From: Rostratula benghalensis
Taxonomy: Eukaryota; Chordata; Aves; Charadriiformes; Rostratulidae
Assembly: GCA_013399305.1 (NCBI GenBank)
Contig: VXAI01000035.1
Span: forward strand, 5,526,646-5,590,645
DNA: 64,000 nucleotides
Direction: 5' to 3'
This document shows, piece by piece, positions 48,383-62,234 of the stretch. The notes under the pieces are model-generated. The model was not told where the DNA came from. It did not search any database and saw only the letters and a program-made list of their open reading frames with translations. A program made the position numbers and the translations under genes. Position 1 is the first letter of the stretch, and each line of letters begins with the position of its first letter.

Positions 48383-50645
48383 ACAAAAAGGGAATGGAGC
48401 ACAAAAAGAAGCAGTAACTTGTGCAAAGTCACCCAGGGCATCACAGACAGAGCTGGGAACTGTGATACAGCTCTTTCATCCCAGTCAGTATCCTACCCAC
48501 AAAATAATCCAGTTTAGTTCTGCTGAAAAAGCAAAATATATAAATATTTTCTTAAATCCTAGCTACTTTGCATAGCAACCTGATTCATGTAAAAGTTTTT
48601 TTTTATATGAGATTGGCAATTCAAAGCCTGAGATACTTTTTTTCGGGGTCGTTTGAAGAAAGTGTGAAGAAACTTCTGAACTGCCGAATCCAAATCTGAA
48701 CCAAATTTTCCCTGCTTTGAACTCTGCTTATTGCAAACTGTAATAACATTCATCCACATTTCATAGGGGATCCTTACAGATGGAAGGAAATACAGTAGCG
48801 CTGTTTGACACAGAAGAAATTAGATTTACGTGAAATTCCCTTTCCCTGTGTCCCTCGCTTTATTTCCACCAGACCTACAGTTAACAATCAGCAGTGTTTC
48901 ACTTTCAGACAGTGTGGTTTTCATTACAGAGGCTAAGGGAGCTTAAAATATTCTCAGAGCACACAGCATACATAACATCCTACCCCATTTCTTTTGATTT
49001 CCCTTTGCGGCACTAGCGTTACAGATGCTGTACAGAACGTGTTAGAGGACACTGCTTTTATTTGCCATCATTACAAGGAGGAAATCTATTTAGAGACATC
49101 TGTTCAGGCTCTTTGATTTGAGGCGAATGTAAGACATCTTTGATGGAGAGTTGGTTTTGGAGCGAGGTTCTGTCAAAGCCTGGCAGCCGTGCAAGCTGAG
49201 GGAATATGGCATCGCACATGCCTCCAGGATAATCAGCAGGTGTGGACAGCACGGCTTTACCAGGAGGGGGAATTTAAGCTTTCACCTTGTCAGGGTTACC
49301 TTTCCTCGGTGGGACGTTCAGCTCTGCTTAGGTTTTGAGTGGGGTCAGCTCCGCTTGGCGTGGAGGGAAAGGAATCTCCATGTGGGGAGCAGTCCCATCT
49401 GCTGGAGGCTTCCCTCTGCATGGCAGCCCATCCATGCAGTGTGCAGTGTCTCCACCTCACCCTAGGATGCATAGGTATCCTTTGCCAGATTCAGAGCCTG
49501 AAATAAAGTAGGCATGGTGTTTTTTTGGAAAGTGAAGCATGAAGGTACTTTAGGAGGTGCTACTGAGGCTGGGCTGGACAGACTTGAGTGCCTGTTTCCA
49601 AAGAAATGGCGAAATTTCAAAGACAACACTGGGGATTTTGAGAGGAAGGGAGAGTTTTCAAGTATAATCCCTGTCTGTTGGCTTTCAGATCCACACTGGG
49701 ATAAAATCTAGGAGCAGTTGTTTTCCTCACAAGGGCTGAGATATGTTCACACATTGGACTGTACCTTGCAAGAGCTTATTCCCAGAATAGCTCCTTCCAC
49801 GGTGCCAAAATTTGTAAGGATGAGTTATATGGGTTTTCTGGGACCATGAAAGGCTTGTTCTCGCTCTGCTTCTGCCCACCTGGTCTCCAGGCTATATTAC
49901 TGTCAACTACTCTCGATCCTAATGGAAAAGTGCAAAAAGAAAGATCTTGGGAGACCAAGTACTTTGTAAATACAGTTTAAAGGTTTGGGGTTTTTTTTAT
50001 ATCTTTCCACCCAGTTTTAGAGTATAGTCCTGAAAGAAAAAGTTCCTTCTTAAAAATTTGCTTTCTACATTCAGAATTCCATAAATAAGAAAAGCAATTT
50101 ATATAAACTCTTTTTTAGGTTGGTATACCAAACACCACAGACATCCTGTGACATATGCAATGTTATGGGAATTGATATCACATTTACTTCTTGCTGTATG
50201 AAAACTATATAGCAGCACATATAGCATAGCACACTTTTAATCCATAGTAGGTAGCTAATTTTGCACTCATTTGTAGGCAATATAGGTAAAAAAATCAAGC
50301 TTTGCACTTAAAAAATCATCAGGAATGTGCTTAAATTTGTCAAACTAAAACAATAATGGGTTAATAATGTTTTTTTAAGTTATGTGAATCTAGTTTTGTA
50401 TCTTTAATTACCAAAGATAGGAAATACTGAAAACCTCATAGTTCAGTTGAGGTTTTGCAGTGATCAGAGGTGATCCAGCTCTTCATAAAGTTTCCTTTTA
50501 TTCTCATGTCAATCTCGTGTCAATCTCCTATGTAGTTACTTAGAAAAGCAGGGAAATGCTCAATGAAAAATTATAACCACATTATACAATTTCTGGGACA
50601 CTTCTTTATAAAAAATAAAGAAAATCAAACACTTCAGTACATAAA

Positions 50646-50680
50646 TATAATATATATACATACACACACACATATATAAA
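50646..50680. repeat. TA/CA dinucleotide patch
   Basis: Compound TATATATACATACACACACACATATATA low-complexity run, imperfect. Probably a decayed microsatellite. Confidence 0.85.
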
Positions 50681-53600
50681 TCAGCAACATTAGAGCAAAG
50701 CAGTGTAAGTTACAGCTTGCTCTGGAAAATCCTCATCAGCAGAATGCCAGGCTGAATTATAGATCACAGAAGATCCCTGGTGTTCTCTGTGCTAAATGCT
50801 TTATGGTGGAGTGAGTTCATTGACTCTAGTGTCAATACTGGTGACATATTTGATACAGCTTATTTAAAAAACGCTATTGAAACTTTTATGGTGGACAGCT
50901 GAGTTCTTGGCAGTGTAACTTCTTGGGGTTTTCTATTTTACCCGAATGTGCCGGTTTTCTGTGAGAAGCTGGATCCGTATTGAAAGCCCATTGGCCAAAC
51001 CTAATATTGTTCATTCCAAGAGACTTTGGTGGGTGGCCAAAGGATTAAGAATTTTTCAACAAATGTGCAATATTTTCCATTAAAAAAATCCCCTACGATT
51101 TTCTGGGAAAGTCTAGTACTTAGCTTCCCATGTATCTTCTCTTTGTCATCATTGTCAGAAACTAACTGGCATTTCTCGTTGACATTTTTAGAAATGAGTA
51201 TTTATACTAGAAACAATGCAAATAAAAATAAGTTGGCAGAAACAAGTGACATTTACAGTATGATATAGTCCTGACATTTTTATGTGACCAGTGGGAATTT
51301 CGCCTGTTTGATGACTGACTCTTCCATCATCTGGGTAGACCCATTCAGCTCAATACAACCGATTCGCTAACATCCCCAATCCACTCTGTAGTGAAACTCA
51401 TGGCTGGGAGAAGAAGTGAAATGAAGATAATGAGCAGTGTTGTTGACCGACTGTGCTGTGATGAACCTCAGTCAACACCTTGCTTAAAATAGCAAGGTAT
51501 GGACCAGAAAACTTACGTGCTACTTAATATGTAACTAGTCATTTCAATTAAAGTAAATAATTAATTCATGATCTCTATGGAATAGGTACAGAGGGTTCTA
51601 TAGGCTATTATTACTGCAGGATTGTCCAAGTCCTGCACTAGAGATGAATTTGCCTTTTATGCCAAGGTGTAGCACGAGGCACGAGAACTGGTGACTGGCC
51701 TTACCTGGAGATCTACGTTTCATTTGAAGGATTTTCTGACATCGCTTGTCCCTGTTGAAAAAAGGAGGTTGAACATTTGAAGATGGCAAAAAGGAGCCAT
51801 GCAAAATCAGTGTTCTGAAACTTGGGAAAATTTCTTACACTGGGAGACATGAAGAGCTCCATCTGTTTAGCACGCATCTGTTTAGTTGGACTTGAGGACA
51901 TACCTTGATTTGATGACCAGGTACAAGTACTGGGTATTAAGTGACACTTGTCTGTACCCAAGAATGCCATAACTACCACTAGCAGCCGGAAACAGATGCT
52001 ACTGAAGCTCTTACTGAAAATGGGACACTGTTTTGGACAGCTGATGTGATTACCTGAACTGAGACAAGTCACCAAAGGCATAGCTGGGTTCTCAATCTCC
52101 TGATGAGTTTTAGAGTGGGTGTGATGTTCATATTCAACCTAACACCTTCCTGGAAGAGGAACCTCCCCTTCTGTGGAGGTTAGCCTCAAGACCACACTAA
52201 AACATTGCAATAGGTCTTGTGATATTTTATGCTTTGGTTATTTCAGGTTTAGGCATCTGAGGAGAGGCTACATCAAATAATCTAATAATTAACGCTGACC
52301 TTAAATCTGGGAGGAAGGGGAAATGATCACCAAAGAAGAGTTTGGGTGCCCAAATGCTTTGCTTTTTAGAAAGTCCTGCAGCTATTGTAGTGAAAACGTA
52401 TTGCCTTGTCCAACGAAACTTGTCCTGCTTATAAACCCTCCATGTAATTTTGCAATGTTAAAGAAGATTAATGCTAACATTTCTCCATTAAGACACAACT
52501 AGGTCAACACCAGGAAAATTTGAAAAGTTCTGAGAACCAATCAATTAAATCCTAACTGAACAGTTTTTCTTAAAAATAAGGCACATTCATAGACATGGCC
52601 CGTGTTGATTTCGATGGCAAGTGAATGACTTCGTATTTCATTTCACTAATGCTTTGATATGGCTTAGCTTTATTGAATTGATTGATTTTTTCATTTTGAC
52701 ATAAAATATCTGCATCTATTATACTCCAGAATTAGGACTAGAATAATGTTGTTAGTCTGTCAAAGGAAAAGGAAACAATTTTGCTGTTACTGAAATGAAA
52801 TGCTTCAGCAGGTTCAAAATGCATTGTTCGTTGTTGTGTTTCTTTTTATTCCTCAAGTTTTGTTCCAGGAGAAATTTTGAAAACTTGCCTTTTTTGTTCT
52901 CAATTTGGAACGAAGACAGGCTTCGTGCTTAGTCTCCAGCTGAATAGAAATGCTGCTTCCTTGCAATGTGGAGGAATAACAAACAATAAAATGATGCTGA
53001 CATCTCTGAAGAAAAAGCCCTCCAGGTGAACAGATTTTAAAAGCTGGAAAAAACAACATGCTTGGAGCAGGAATTATAATTTGAGTCCACTTGGTCCACG
53101 TCTGGTTACAAAAGAAACCCAAATCCCCTATGTTTTGAAGCAATGGTGTGCCGTTCCCCATCCCTTTTGCTCCCCTCAGAGTCACAGAAGAGGTGAAGGC
53201 CAGAACTGAAGGAGGCGGACAGAGGGATATCCTGGCTCTGCAGTTTTGGTGACTGGGAGGGCAAACGGCACAGATATATTTGAGGTCAGTTCATAATCAA
53301 GACAGACTGGAAGGGTTGTGTTAGTGGAAGAAAGGGCCAGAAACAGGTTGGCTGAAGGCAGACTCCCACAACGTGTCATTAGTCTGGTTGCGAGAAATTT
53401 CTAATTTTTCTAGTGAATCTACCCACTTCAGTGAGACAAAACAGGACACTGCAGGTTTTTGGACAAGACATTTCTTCTCAGCTAGAAAGAAAAGAGGCCA
53501 GCTTCTAATTTCAATGAAAAGTTGAAATCTGGAGGTAGGAGAGAGTCAGAGACTGTTGGTTCAAAATATTTCAGAAAAGGCCAAGAGTTGATGGTCCTTG

Positions 53601-54500
53601 GCAGGTGCTGAAGTTTGCAGAGCTGTATTTTCATGTTTCTCTCAGCAGAGAGAACTGCGTGTTCAGACACAAGTTTTCAGAGGAATTAGGTTTGCTGCTT
53701 TTGACCTGCATGTGTTCTGGGAAGAAAGAGATTAATAAAGTGCAGGTGTCAAAGTGGTTAGGGTAGCCAGGTAGCCATCAGAACGAGGTACCCCTTTCAA
53801 GCCAAATTCTTCTAGCAAACCCAACTGTTTGCTCCATAAAGCAACCCACAATTCCTAGTATGCTAAATTTTATAGCCCTTAGGAAAAAGAGAAACACAAA
53901 CACAGGAAGGGAGGAATGCCGCAGAAACTGTTTTGTTAGAGGGAGGTTTGATTTCTCTTCCAACGCAGCGTTCTTGGTTTTGTTGTTTAGTTTTTATATT
54001 TTTTTTTCTTCTCTTTGTGGTAATGGCACATGTAGCTGGTTTTGTTTTCTACACGCCAGGTAGTAATTAAAATTAGCAATTTGGTAATCAGCATCTTGGC
54101 CTTGGGCACTAGAAACAGATGTTCTAAATAGTGCCAGAAGTTGTTTCAAAATCGAAGGAGACTGATGGTGAGGACATGTACTGAGGCAACTCTGCTGAAT
54201 TCAGTGCATCCAGTTGACTCATGCGGGAGGGGATGAAGCCCAACGTTTTCAGTCAAGTCCTGTCCTCTCCCGTCCCAGGCAGAAGGTAACAGGTTGTGTG
54301 AACTTTGCCATGACTTGGCCTGAAATCTTGTGAGTAAAATCTTGTGATAGAGATCAAGTTCGTGTCCCTAAAATCTGTCCGTGAAGATGAACCAAACCTT
54401 GTTATGCAGCCCAAGCACTGACACACACAGTGCGATGCTACTTTCTGCTGTTAAAGTCATTTGTCCTTTAATTCTTCTGCAGTTCAGGGGTGGGTGAGGG

Positions 54501-57500
54501 AGCTCTGAGGAGGTTTTGTTTCCTCAGGATAAAGCCAGATTGACATCAATTTCCCCCTCACTGAGCAGAGAGCACGAAGGAAGGAGTACAACCTGCACCT
54601 TCTCCCACCCTGCTCCGTATCTTCTCCCTCCTGGATGGGAAGCCAGGGGCAAAGACACAGTCAGGCAGCCTCAAAAGATCCTCAGCAACAGGAATTCACA
54701 CCAGCCAGCCTCATACACATATCACCCCTGCAGGAAAGCCTACAAAGGGATCCAAATCTTGATGGTCTCCCATCATAACCCATCCCTGTATTTCTCCTGC
54801 CGCACAGGCTCAGCCCCACGGGCTCTACTCTGGACAGGCAACGATGGGTATGGGGCAAACTGGAACTGCCATCAGCCAGGGACAGCACTTTCCCTCAGTC
54901 CCCTGCAAGCACTGATGTCCTCTATGCTCCCTCCCCAGGAGCCGGGAGCTGGTCCAGCAAGGCCAGCCAGCGCTAAAACCAAACTCTGCTTTTTCACTTA
55001 TTTTATTACAGTCCGTGAGAGTGGGCATTGGCTGTGTCAGGCGGCTGTGGTCTCGGCGGATTGTGTTTGTGGTCGGGCTCTTGGGATTCCTGATCTCTAG
55101 TCCTGGCGCTGCTGTTTGCTCGGTGTGTGGCCTTGGAAGACTCACTTAGCTCTGCTGCATGGCAGTTTTTCCTTCTGCTGGATGGGGAAGTGACACCTGC
55201 CTGGCTGAAGGGCCGAGCCGCAGCTGGGGTAAACAGCAGTGTCTTGCTAATGCACATAACCTCTCATACTGGCTGCTAGAGGTTAAAATAAAGGGTGTTA
55301 TGTGTGAATCCTGTAGAGGTTACTTTCTATCCCAGACACGAAGATGCTAAGTTCATGGGTCAGACATGGGTATGGCTGTGTATGTGGAGTTGTGTGCCTA
55401 CTTTTCCCCAGCTTTTAAAGGGAAGAGATTTTTTTCCATTGATCTAACAAGAGGAAATGAATTATTGTAGCTTAGATCATTGCCCAAGCTAAATCCCTGG
55501 ATGGAAAGCTCTTTCCTTCTGCGTCACTGTTAAAAAAGCATGCAACCCTGTTGTCTCTGGGTGGTTGAGGGCACCTGAAGTCCTGAATCCTTGCTGTGAA
55601 TAGCAGACAGTGCTGATGTCTCTGTAAGGATGGACGTCTCAAGTGAGAAGCCAAGTGGAGGGGAATTCCTGTGTGTTCCCACATGACTTAGGAAAGAATC
55701 TAGTCCTTTTGCCTTGAGAAGTAACTGGGTGATGCAAAGAGTTCCACCATATTTTTGTCTGAGGGTCTTAAGTGTGTATTGGTCTAGTCCTTGGAGAAGC
55801 AGAAGGAGGGCTGAAGAGCCCAAGTTCTCCTTAGACTTGGCTCCTTCCATGCCCATGGCAGTAACCTCAGTAGAATCCACCATCAACTACTGCAACAGAT
55901 CTTTGTAAGGTGTGAAGGCATCAAGCTGAAGAAGTATATGGTAAAACAATACCACATGTTGAAAGCACAATAGGAGTAAGTCCATTTTGGCACAGCCTTC
56001 CACATGAAATCCCTTTTAATTTCAGTGACGTCACATTCCCAGTCTCAGGGAACCTATAGCAATATTTTCTGTGCCATAAATAAATCCACTTGGGGACTAA
56101 TAAACTAAACTGTTGCTAATTTGTAATGTGCCACTTTTGCAGCAGTATCCAAAATTCATATGCACTAAGATTCCAGGGCTGGAAAGAATGAGGTGGCTTG
56201 TCCCTCACCACTGCTTAACTTTTTAAGTTACACTGGTGAGTCGGGTGCAGTTTGGCTTTTAGTGAGACCCCTGGGGAAGCAAGGCCATCTTAGCCTACGG
56301 TCTTAAAAAAAGGCTATTAAAATAAAAGCATGCCTATAAATAAAATAAAATTCAGGGAAATGATGTCTTTGTGACTGAAGCAGGAACACTTGTGCCATTC
56401 AGGGGCCTTGCTTGCACTTCTGACTATCACCACTGATAAACACGAACAACTTTGCCTCAATACAGTTTATAGGCACAGGTGGGCCCTCTTGCATTTAGGA
56501 TCTCTCTGCTTGGGATTATTACTTGGCTCAAGGAGGTCTTTTGGTCTGATGTCTGGTTGTGAGCAGAGGGAAGGGGAGCATGGCATCTCAGCAGGGCAGG
56601 TTGGTGCTTTCTAGTGCTTTCATAGCAGTAGCAGCTGGTTGTTACTCTAATGGCCAGTGTCCCATGTGTACCTCAGTCCCCTTCTTTCATTGTGCTGTGT
56701 TCTGATTGTTGGGGCTGCTCTTAGATTAAGCTAAACTTTTTCCAGGGAAAAACTAATATTCTAGAAAACACAGAGATGCTGCCTCTCCAGGGCAAATCTG
56801 CATGAGGTTCATCAGGAAGCTGTTTTGAATTTGCTCCATTTGTTGCTACAAGAGAAGGTGATGTTCTCTGTTTTGTCACACCCGGGAATGGAAAACTTTG
56901 CTCTTTCAACTTTTTGGGCTCATATCAGCATGAAAGAAAGTGTGAGAAGGACTGGGATTTCTCTCAGGACACAATGCCTTTTTTCTGACAGCTCTTTGGG
57001 TGGTTCATGATTGGGAAGGCATTCAAAGCAACCTCAGACAGCTGAGTACCCTACTGTTATCACAGAAGCATCAGTTCTCTGCCTAACTTTGCTTCCTCTT
57101 TGAAAGCCACTTTTGTCCAGGACTGGCCCGATCTTCCTGTCTATACAGATAATATGCAGCATCTCACACAGTGAAGTGACACTCTATCCCAGGATAAAGC
57201 TGATAGATCCTCAAGGACACAGAAAACCCACAGTAAACTAATAATCACATAGATTAAGATTGTAGTTTGCTATAGAGTGTAAAGAAACATTTCTTACGTG
57301 GTCCTGGGAAAATGGGTTAAAGCATGTCTCTCTTCTCTGAGAAAGGACCCCAGATCATCTTTTCATCTGATTAAGTCACTAGAAAGGTGGATGGATCAGC
57401 TGAAGTTTGCATGTTGTAATGGGCTCATGCATGGAGTCCATAACTAATGCACTGGGCACCGGCCAGTGAAACCCCTCAAGACCTTGCCATCAGCACCAGC

Positions 57501-59030
57501 TGGGGCACTGAGCAGAAACACTGATAGTGAAGGTCGTGTAAGCACCATAGACAAACAGTGCCTGACAGCCTGAGCTTCTGCAGTGTTGGTTTTATTCTGT
57601 ATTTTTAGTAGATAAGAGCTCGTGTCCTGCTGCTGTTTCCCTGGGGCTGTACGTCAGCCCCGTGATCCTGCTGTGTTGTTTGTACAGGAAGGGCATTGCA
57701 GCCCTCCACAAAGGCTGGAGGAGACCTCCAGGTGGAACAGGTCTCCATTTTAGCAGTTTCTCTGACTTGTTGTCCACAAGTGAATAGTTGGCATTTATCT
57801 GAAATACCTTCTCATATCTTCTATCATGATAAAACGTGACCTTCTCGCTCAGAGGGTACGCACCAAATGTGATGGTTCAGCAGATAAATCAGTACAGGTT
57901 TAAATAAAGCCTGATAGGAACAATTATTGTTGAGTGTTTATTGCAAGGTCAGGATCTCTCTTATTAATCTTTCCCTCCAGCACTGGCAACCAACCCAAAA
58001 GTAACATCTAGGAGTTCAGGTATATGAGGCCTTTGGGAACTTGGTAAGTTGCTGCCTGTCTGCCGAGCTACCCTAAGAGGTTGCACAAGCGCTCTTAAAT
58101 GATAGTTAAGTCAAGTTACTTTCCTGTGCAGTTGTGGCAGGCTGAGGGTTGGCACATGGACACCTATTTACACTTTACCTGACACACTAACTTGCTCCAT
58201 CACAGTAGCTTCAACTGTAGTTTGCATTCTTAGCACATGAGCCTCCTTCCTCCCCAAAACACTTATAAACCATAGGGGGACTTAAGCTGGTCTCCATGTG
58301 AAAATAAATTTGGGGTTGTCCACATCAGCATTTAGGTTGGATTAGGAGCTCACTTTTAAAATATATCCCTCTGTTTTACCCCTGTTGCACCTTGGCACTT
58401 ACTGCGAATTCAGCAGGCATTCAGTTCATGGGACCAGCCTTGTGCTAAGCCATAATAAACCTCCTGAAATGTATATAATGTTTATATCAGTCCCCACCTC
58501 TCCCCTTATCCATTTCTGTCAGGTCACACTACTTACCAATTTAGCCAATTGGGACTTGGATATTTAACAGCTTCCCCTAACCCCTCCTCCGTCTCACACG
58601 TCACAAGAAACCCTTTTCACAGTGTCACTGGAGTTGGTGTGAATTGGTGCAACTCACAGGGACAGGGTTTACTCACTTGAGTAAGAGCAGTGTCCTGAGT
58701 AAGGGCTGGCCTGTGAGCTATGGAAAATTGTCATCTTTGAGACTTTTGACCGTGGTTAGCTGATCTAGGCTGACTTACACTGAGTCAGTCTATTGTTATT
58801 TCAGTAGCTGTATTTTCATCTTCACTCCTGTTTATCTGCCTATATATGGCGTTAGTGTAAGGCCATAGCATTATACTACCCAGACTGAGCTCCTCAAGTC
58901 TTACAATATTTTTAAATACTTCCTCATTAGAGGAATCTCATTAGATCCTGAGTGATTAGCTGGTATGTGACTGCCATGGACAAAGTCAAATTTCATTCCC
59001 TGATACTGAATACACTAAATAGTTGTAGAG
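54501..59030. other. Non-coding stretch; longest chance-level open frame
   Basis: Contains an open frame of 194 codons at 54516-55100 (+), the longest in the window, in a locally GC-richer segment. Its residue sequence resembles no family I know. About one frame of this length is expected by chance in 64 kb, so it is not called as a gene. 58,620-58,712 reads like an eroded old repeat (TTTACTCACTTGAGTAAGAG). Nothing else recognised. Confidence 0.5.
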
Positions 59031-59245
59031 CCTTCTCCTTCTCGCTTTCCTTTTTCTTCCTCTTCTTCCTCCTCCTTCTTCATCTTCACCTCCTCCCCAT
59101 TCCCTTTCCCTCTCCCCCTCCCTCTCATTCTCCCTTCTCTCCTCCCCACTGTCTCTTTTCCCCTTCCCCTTTCCCTTTCCCTTTTCCTTTTCCCTTTCCC
59201 TTTTTCCTCTTTCCTCATTCCCCTTTTCTCTGTCACCTTTTCTTT
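59031..59245. repeat. Long polypyrimidine tract with perfect mirror repeat
   Basis: 215 bp with only about ten purines on the plus strand, including 65 uninterrupted pyrimidines at 59152-59216. Inside that, 59170-59203 is a perfect mirror repeat: TTTCCCTTTCCCTTTT, CC, TTTTCCCTTTCCCTTT. A homopurine-homopyrimidine mirror repeat is the textbook requirement for intramolecular triplex (H-DNA). The lysine/glutamate-rich minus-strand frame across it is an artefact of composition. Confidence 0.93.
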
Positions 59246-59636
59246 ATGTTTTTTATGTTTGGTTTTTTTTTTACTCCCAGCCCTGCCATCTGGTCCTTGC
59301 TGGGCTGGAAAGTCACAGAAGCTGTTTTCTGTCAATTTGTTGATATCTTCTTCCTCTCCCGGCCTGGCACAGACTCCACTTTTGTTAGCTTTCCTTTCAG
59401 GAATACATGTGCACTTCAGCATGAGGTCTGACAACCTTGACCCTCCAGGCATGACTAATTCCCATTTACAAGACCACTACAAAATCCATCAGATCCCAAG
59501 TGTCGGGGAAACCCCGGCGCCTATGGCAGGCTGGAGCTGGTCTCCCTGTGCTTCGTGACAGAGTGCGCTCCATCGGCCGTGCTTGACTGCGATAAGGTCA
59601 AGTAGAAGTGGCACTTGGAAGGAACAGGAGGTGGAG

Positions 59637-59652
59637 GGGAGGGAGGGAGGGT
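59637..59652 (+). other. Canonical G-quadruplex motif
   Basis: GGGGAGGGAGGGAGGG: four G-tracts of at least three G separated by single-nucleotide A loops, the arrangement known to fold into very stable parallel quadruplexes. It lies about 390 bp downstream of the triplex-prone tract. Confidence 0.85.
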
Positions 59653-60753
59653 TTCTCAAGCAGTCAGTGATGTATTGTTTAATACTGTGCTGTTCATAGC
59701 CAGACACCATGGCTTTAGTAACAGCCAGGGTTAAGGCAGTCATATAAATTGAAATGAAGGAGTTACGAAATGGCTTGTAGTGTTTGAAAACCTGGGAATG
59801 GAGGCTTTCGTGGAGTCAAATTTGAAAGAAGGAAAACAGCAGAAAACCACTAACAAGTTTTTTTGGAAACTGCCCCAAAAGTTTTATCTTTATGCTGCTC
59901 AGGAGTGGCAGTAGTGATAATCCCAACTGGTTGTGGGGTTTGCCGTGGGTTGGATATTTTGATAGTGTTTTTTATACAAGTATGTCTTAGAATTGAGAAA
60001 CAGGATGAGTAGAGTGTCCCAAATATGTCTCTGGTGGTCTTATCCATCAGATTCTTCTCAACCAAACTCTCAATGACTTCAGCTCCCTGTGAGGCCAACT
60101 CGGAGCGCTCCTCAAAAATCCCACCCAAAGAGACAGAAAGCAATATTACACAGAGAGTCTGTGGGTTGATCTTTTGACAGATTCAGTCATAGCCCACAAA
60201 GCCAGCAGAGAAGAAGAAGAATAAAAACTTGCACAGATGTGAGGTCTGAAAGAATGAGAGCACTGTGAGCAAGGCCTCAGGAGGCAGGAGGTTGCCTTCA
60301 GTCAGCCATGGAAGAGTCACAAAAATGAGGTTTGTATTTAGTTGCCCAAAGGGAGCTGGAAAAGAGCAAGAGAGAAAGACAAGGTCTAGAGGGAACAAGA
60401 CAGTATTGAAAATAAATGAAGGATCTCTATTTCTGTTGCAAGTACGACCCTTTGACTTCAGCAGGGCTGGAGCAAATAGAGTTTGGTTTTATGGACACAA
60501 CTCAGATACAAAGCTGGGCAGGAATGCACAGGATAGGTAAATAGACAGCTGATTCAGCAACTTTGCTGGCTTTTTCACATGGAATTGTTTGAACCCCTTT
60601 TCATTTCCCCCTTTGGACTTCAGCATGGGAATCTCAATATTGGTTAAAACCTTCTCAATCACATCTCTGAAACCAAAACCTGGTATGAACTATGGGAAGG
60701 TGGTTTTGTAGAGCTTCTGTTCTAACCTGGAGAGTGCTGAGTTCTCTTTGTGT

Positions 60754-60820
60754 GGGCCTGATCCAAGATCCATAGAAATCAGTCTTAGGCTTGCCATATA
60801 CTTTAATAGAAATTGGACTA
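60754..60820. repeat. Possible old palindromic repeat remnant
   Basis: GGGCCTGATCCAAGATCCAT followed by AATCAGTC and ACTTTAATAGAAATTGGAC resembles GGCCTGATCCAAAGCCCATTGAAGTCAATGG-type repeats of amniotes (from memory). Self-complementarity is mostly lost. Confidence 0.3.
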
Positions 60821-62183
60821 AATGGCAAAAGTTTCCTATTCCTCTGTCCCAGTTCTGTGGATTTTTGCTCACTTAATTTAAAAGAACAACTTATTCATGA
60901 GAAACAAACCACTTTTGTTGGGTTTTTTCTCTGTTTGGGTTTTTTTGCTTAATGTTCTTTCCTTACTGTCACTGGCTGACAAACTATGGCTGTGACTTTA
61001 TTATTGTTTTAACGGGACATAAGGAGGAAAAGCTATTAAAATACTTGCTGAAGAAAGTTTTCTCATTCATCTTGGAAGTGCAGAGGTTAGTGTGAAAGAT
61101 GCCCCACTTGAGTACTCAAGAGAAATGAGATGTCCACCACTTGACCAGTTACTGTGCAGTGTCTGAGGCTTCAGCCTGGAAAGCAGCAATGCCTTGGCAG
61201 AAAATACCATCCTAATTGAAGACAGCTCCTCTCCGTGACTGGTTCTTCCCACCTCTGTGCATCACAGTCCTCTGGGACATGAGTTCATGAGGCTGTCCCA
61301 AGTAACTCATCTCCTCTTTCCTGTCACCCCTCGCAAGAAGGACACCCATTGTGTCTTCCTCTCCTCTTACCAAAGGGGATTGAACCAAACCCACATGAGG
61401 AAAGCTAACCTACAGCTTCTAAACATAAGTTTAGAAGCTTTGTGCCACTGGGCACAAACTTTATTCATTTCTAGCTCCATTTGAAGTGAACATGGAGACA
61501 CGCTGGCAGAGAAAAATTGTATGGGTGGTTAAGCTGAGGTAATTAGTTTTCGTTGGCTGAGTCTGTAAACCTCTGGCAGTATGCTGCTGTCTACTGGGAG
61601 TTTCATAACCTTTATCACCACGGGCCCTCAGCACGGATTGCAGTTCTGGGACACCTGTGCAATACTGAGCTCTGTTGCATGCCAGGATCTGGTGAAGTGT
61701 GGGAAGTCCAAACAAAATGTGCCACCTGTTAGCATATCTGACCATGTGTCTGACCATGCTTCAAGTTCAGCCCCAGATGTGCAGCCCAAAGACTGCCTGT
61801 GTGACACATCCAGAGGGGAAGCATTGTCTCTCAAGCATTTGTGTCTCTGGGATGAAGTCCTACATCGGTTCCTTCAAGTCTGAGTTTATTGCTCAGGCTT
61901 TCCTTCACCTCATCTCTGCCTTGTCACTTTTTTTCCCAGGACTTGTAGAAACATTAAGACTTGGAGACCTCTACCTTGTCCATCACCTGTTTTAAGAACA
62001 GATGATAAAATCAGTAGCCTTGAACGAGAAGGCTGCAATTCTACCACAGAGACAAATGCATTCTTGTCCCTGCAGGCTTCCAGTTCCTTATACACTTTAT
62101 TTTCAAGGGTGAAGAAATATGGTGGAAATCATCCACTTACATCAGCAAAGACAAAAATTGATATAAACTCAGTAGCATTAAAT

Positions 62184-62234
62184 CTTCTTCTTTTTCTTTT
62201 TCTTTTTTTTTTCTTTTTTTTTTTTTTTTCTCTA
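62184..62234. repeat. CT-interrupted poly-T tract
   Basis: About 50 pyrimidines, mostly T with scattered C. No retroposed gene body is visible next to it, in either orientation. Confidence 0.9.

Larger units (their letters stand above)
47151..54500. other. Non-coding stretch, no gene and no CR1 recognised
   Basis: No gene supported. It opens with a splice-acceptor-like pyrimidine tract (47151-47179). Direct repeats lie at 47448-47498, a T13 run at 48370-48382 and a TA/CA patch at 50646-50680. 50,000-51,300 and 52,200-52,860 are AT-rich with high complexity, the sort of sequence in which conserved non-coding elements occur, but that cannot be judged without alignment. Confidence 0.5.

Noticed and set aside
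54516..55100. 194-codon open frame (+), the longest in the window
   Set aside because: About one frame of this length is expected by chance in 64 kb. The product shows no recognisable domain, signal peptide or family likeness, and no splice or promoter context supports it.
59015..59452. 145-codon lysine/glutamate/arginine/glycine-rich frame (-)
   Set aside because: It is the purine-rich complement of the polypyrimidine tract, and low-complexity composition alone keeps it open.
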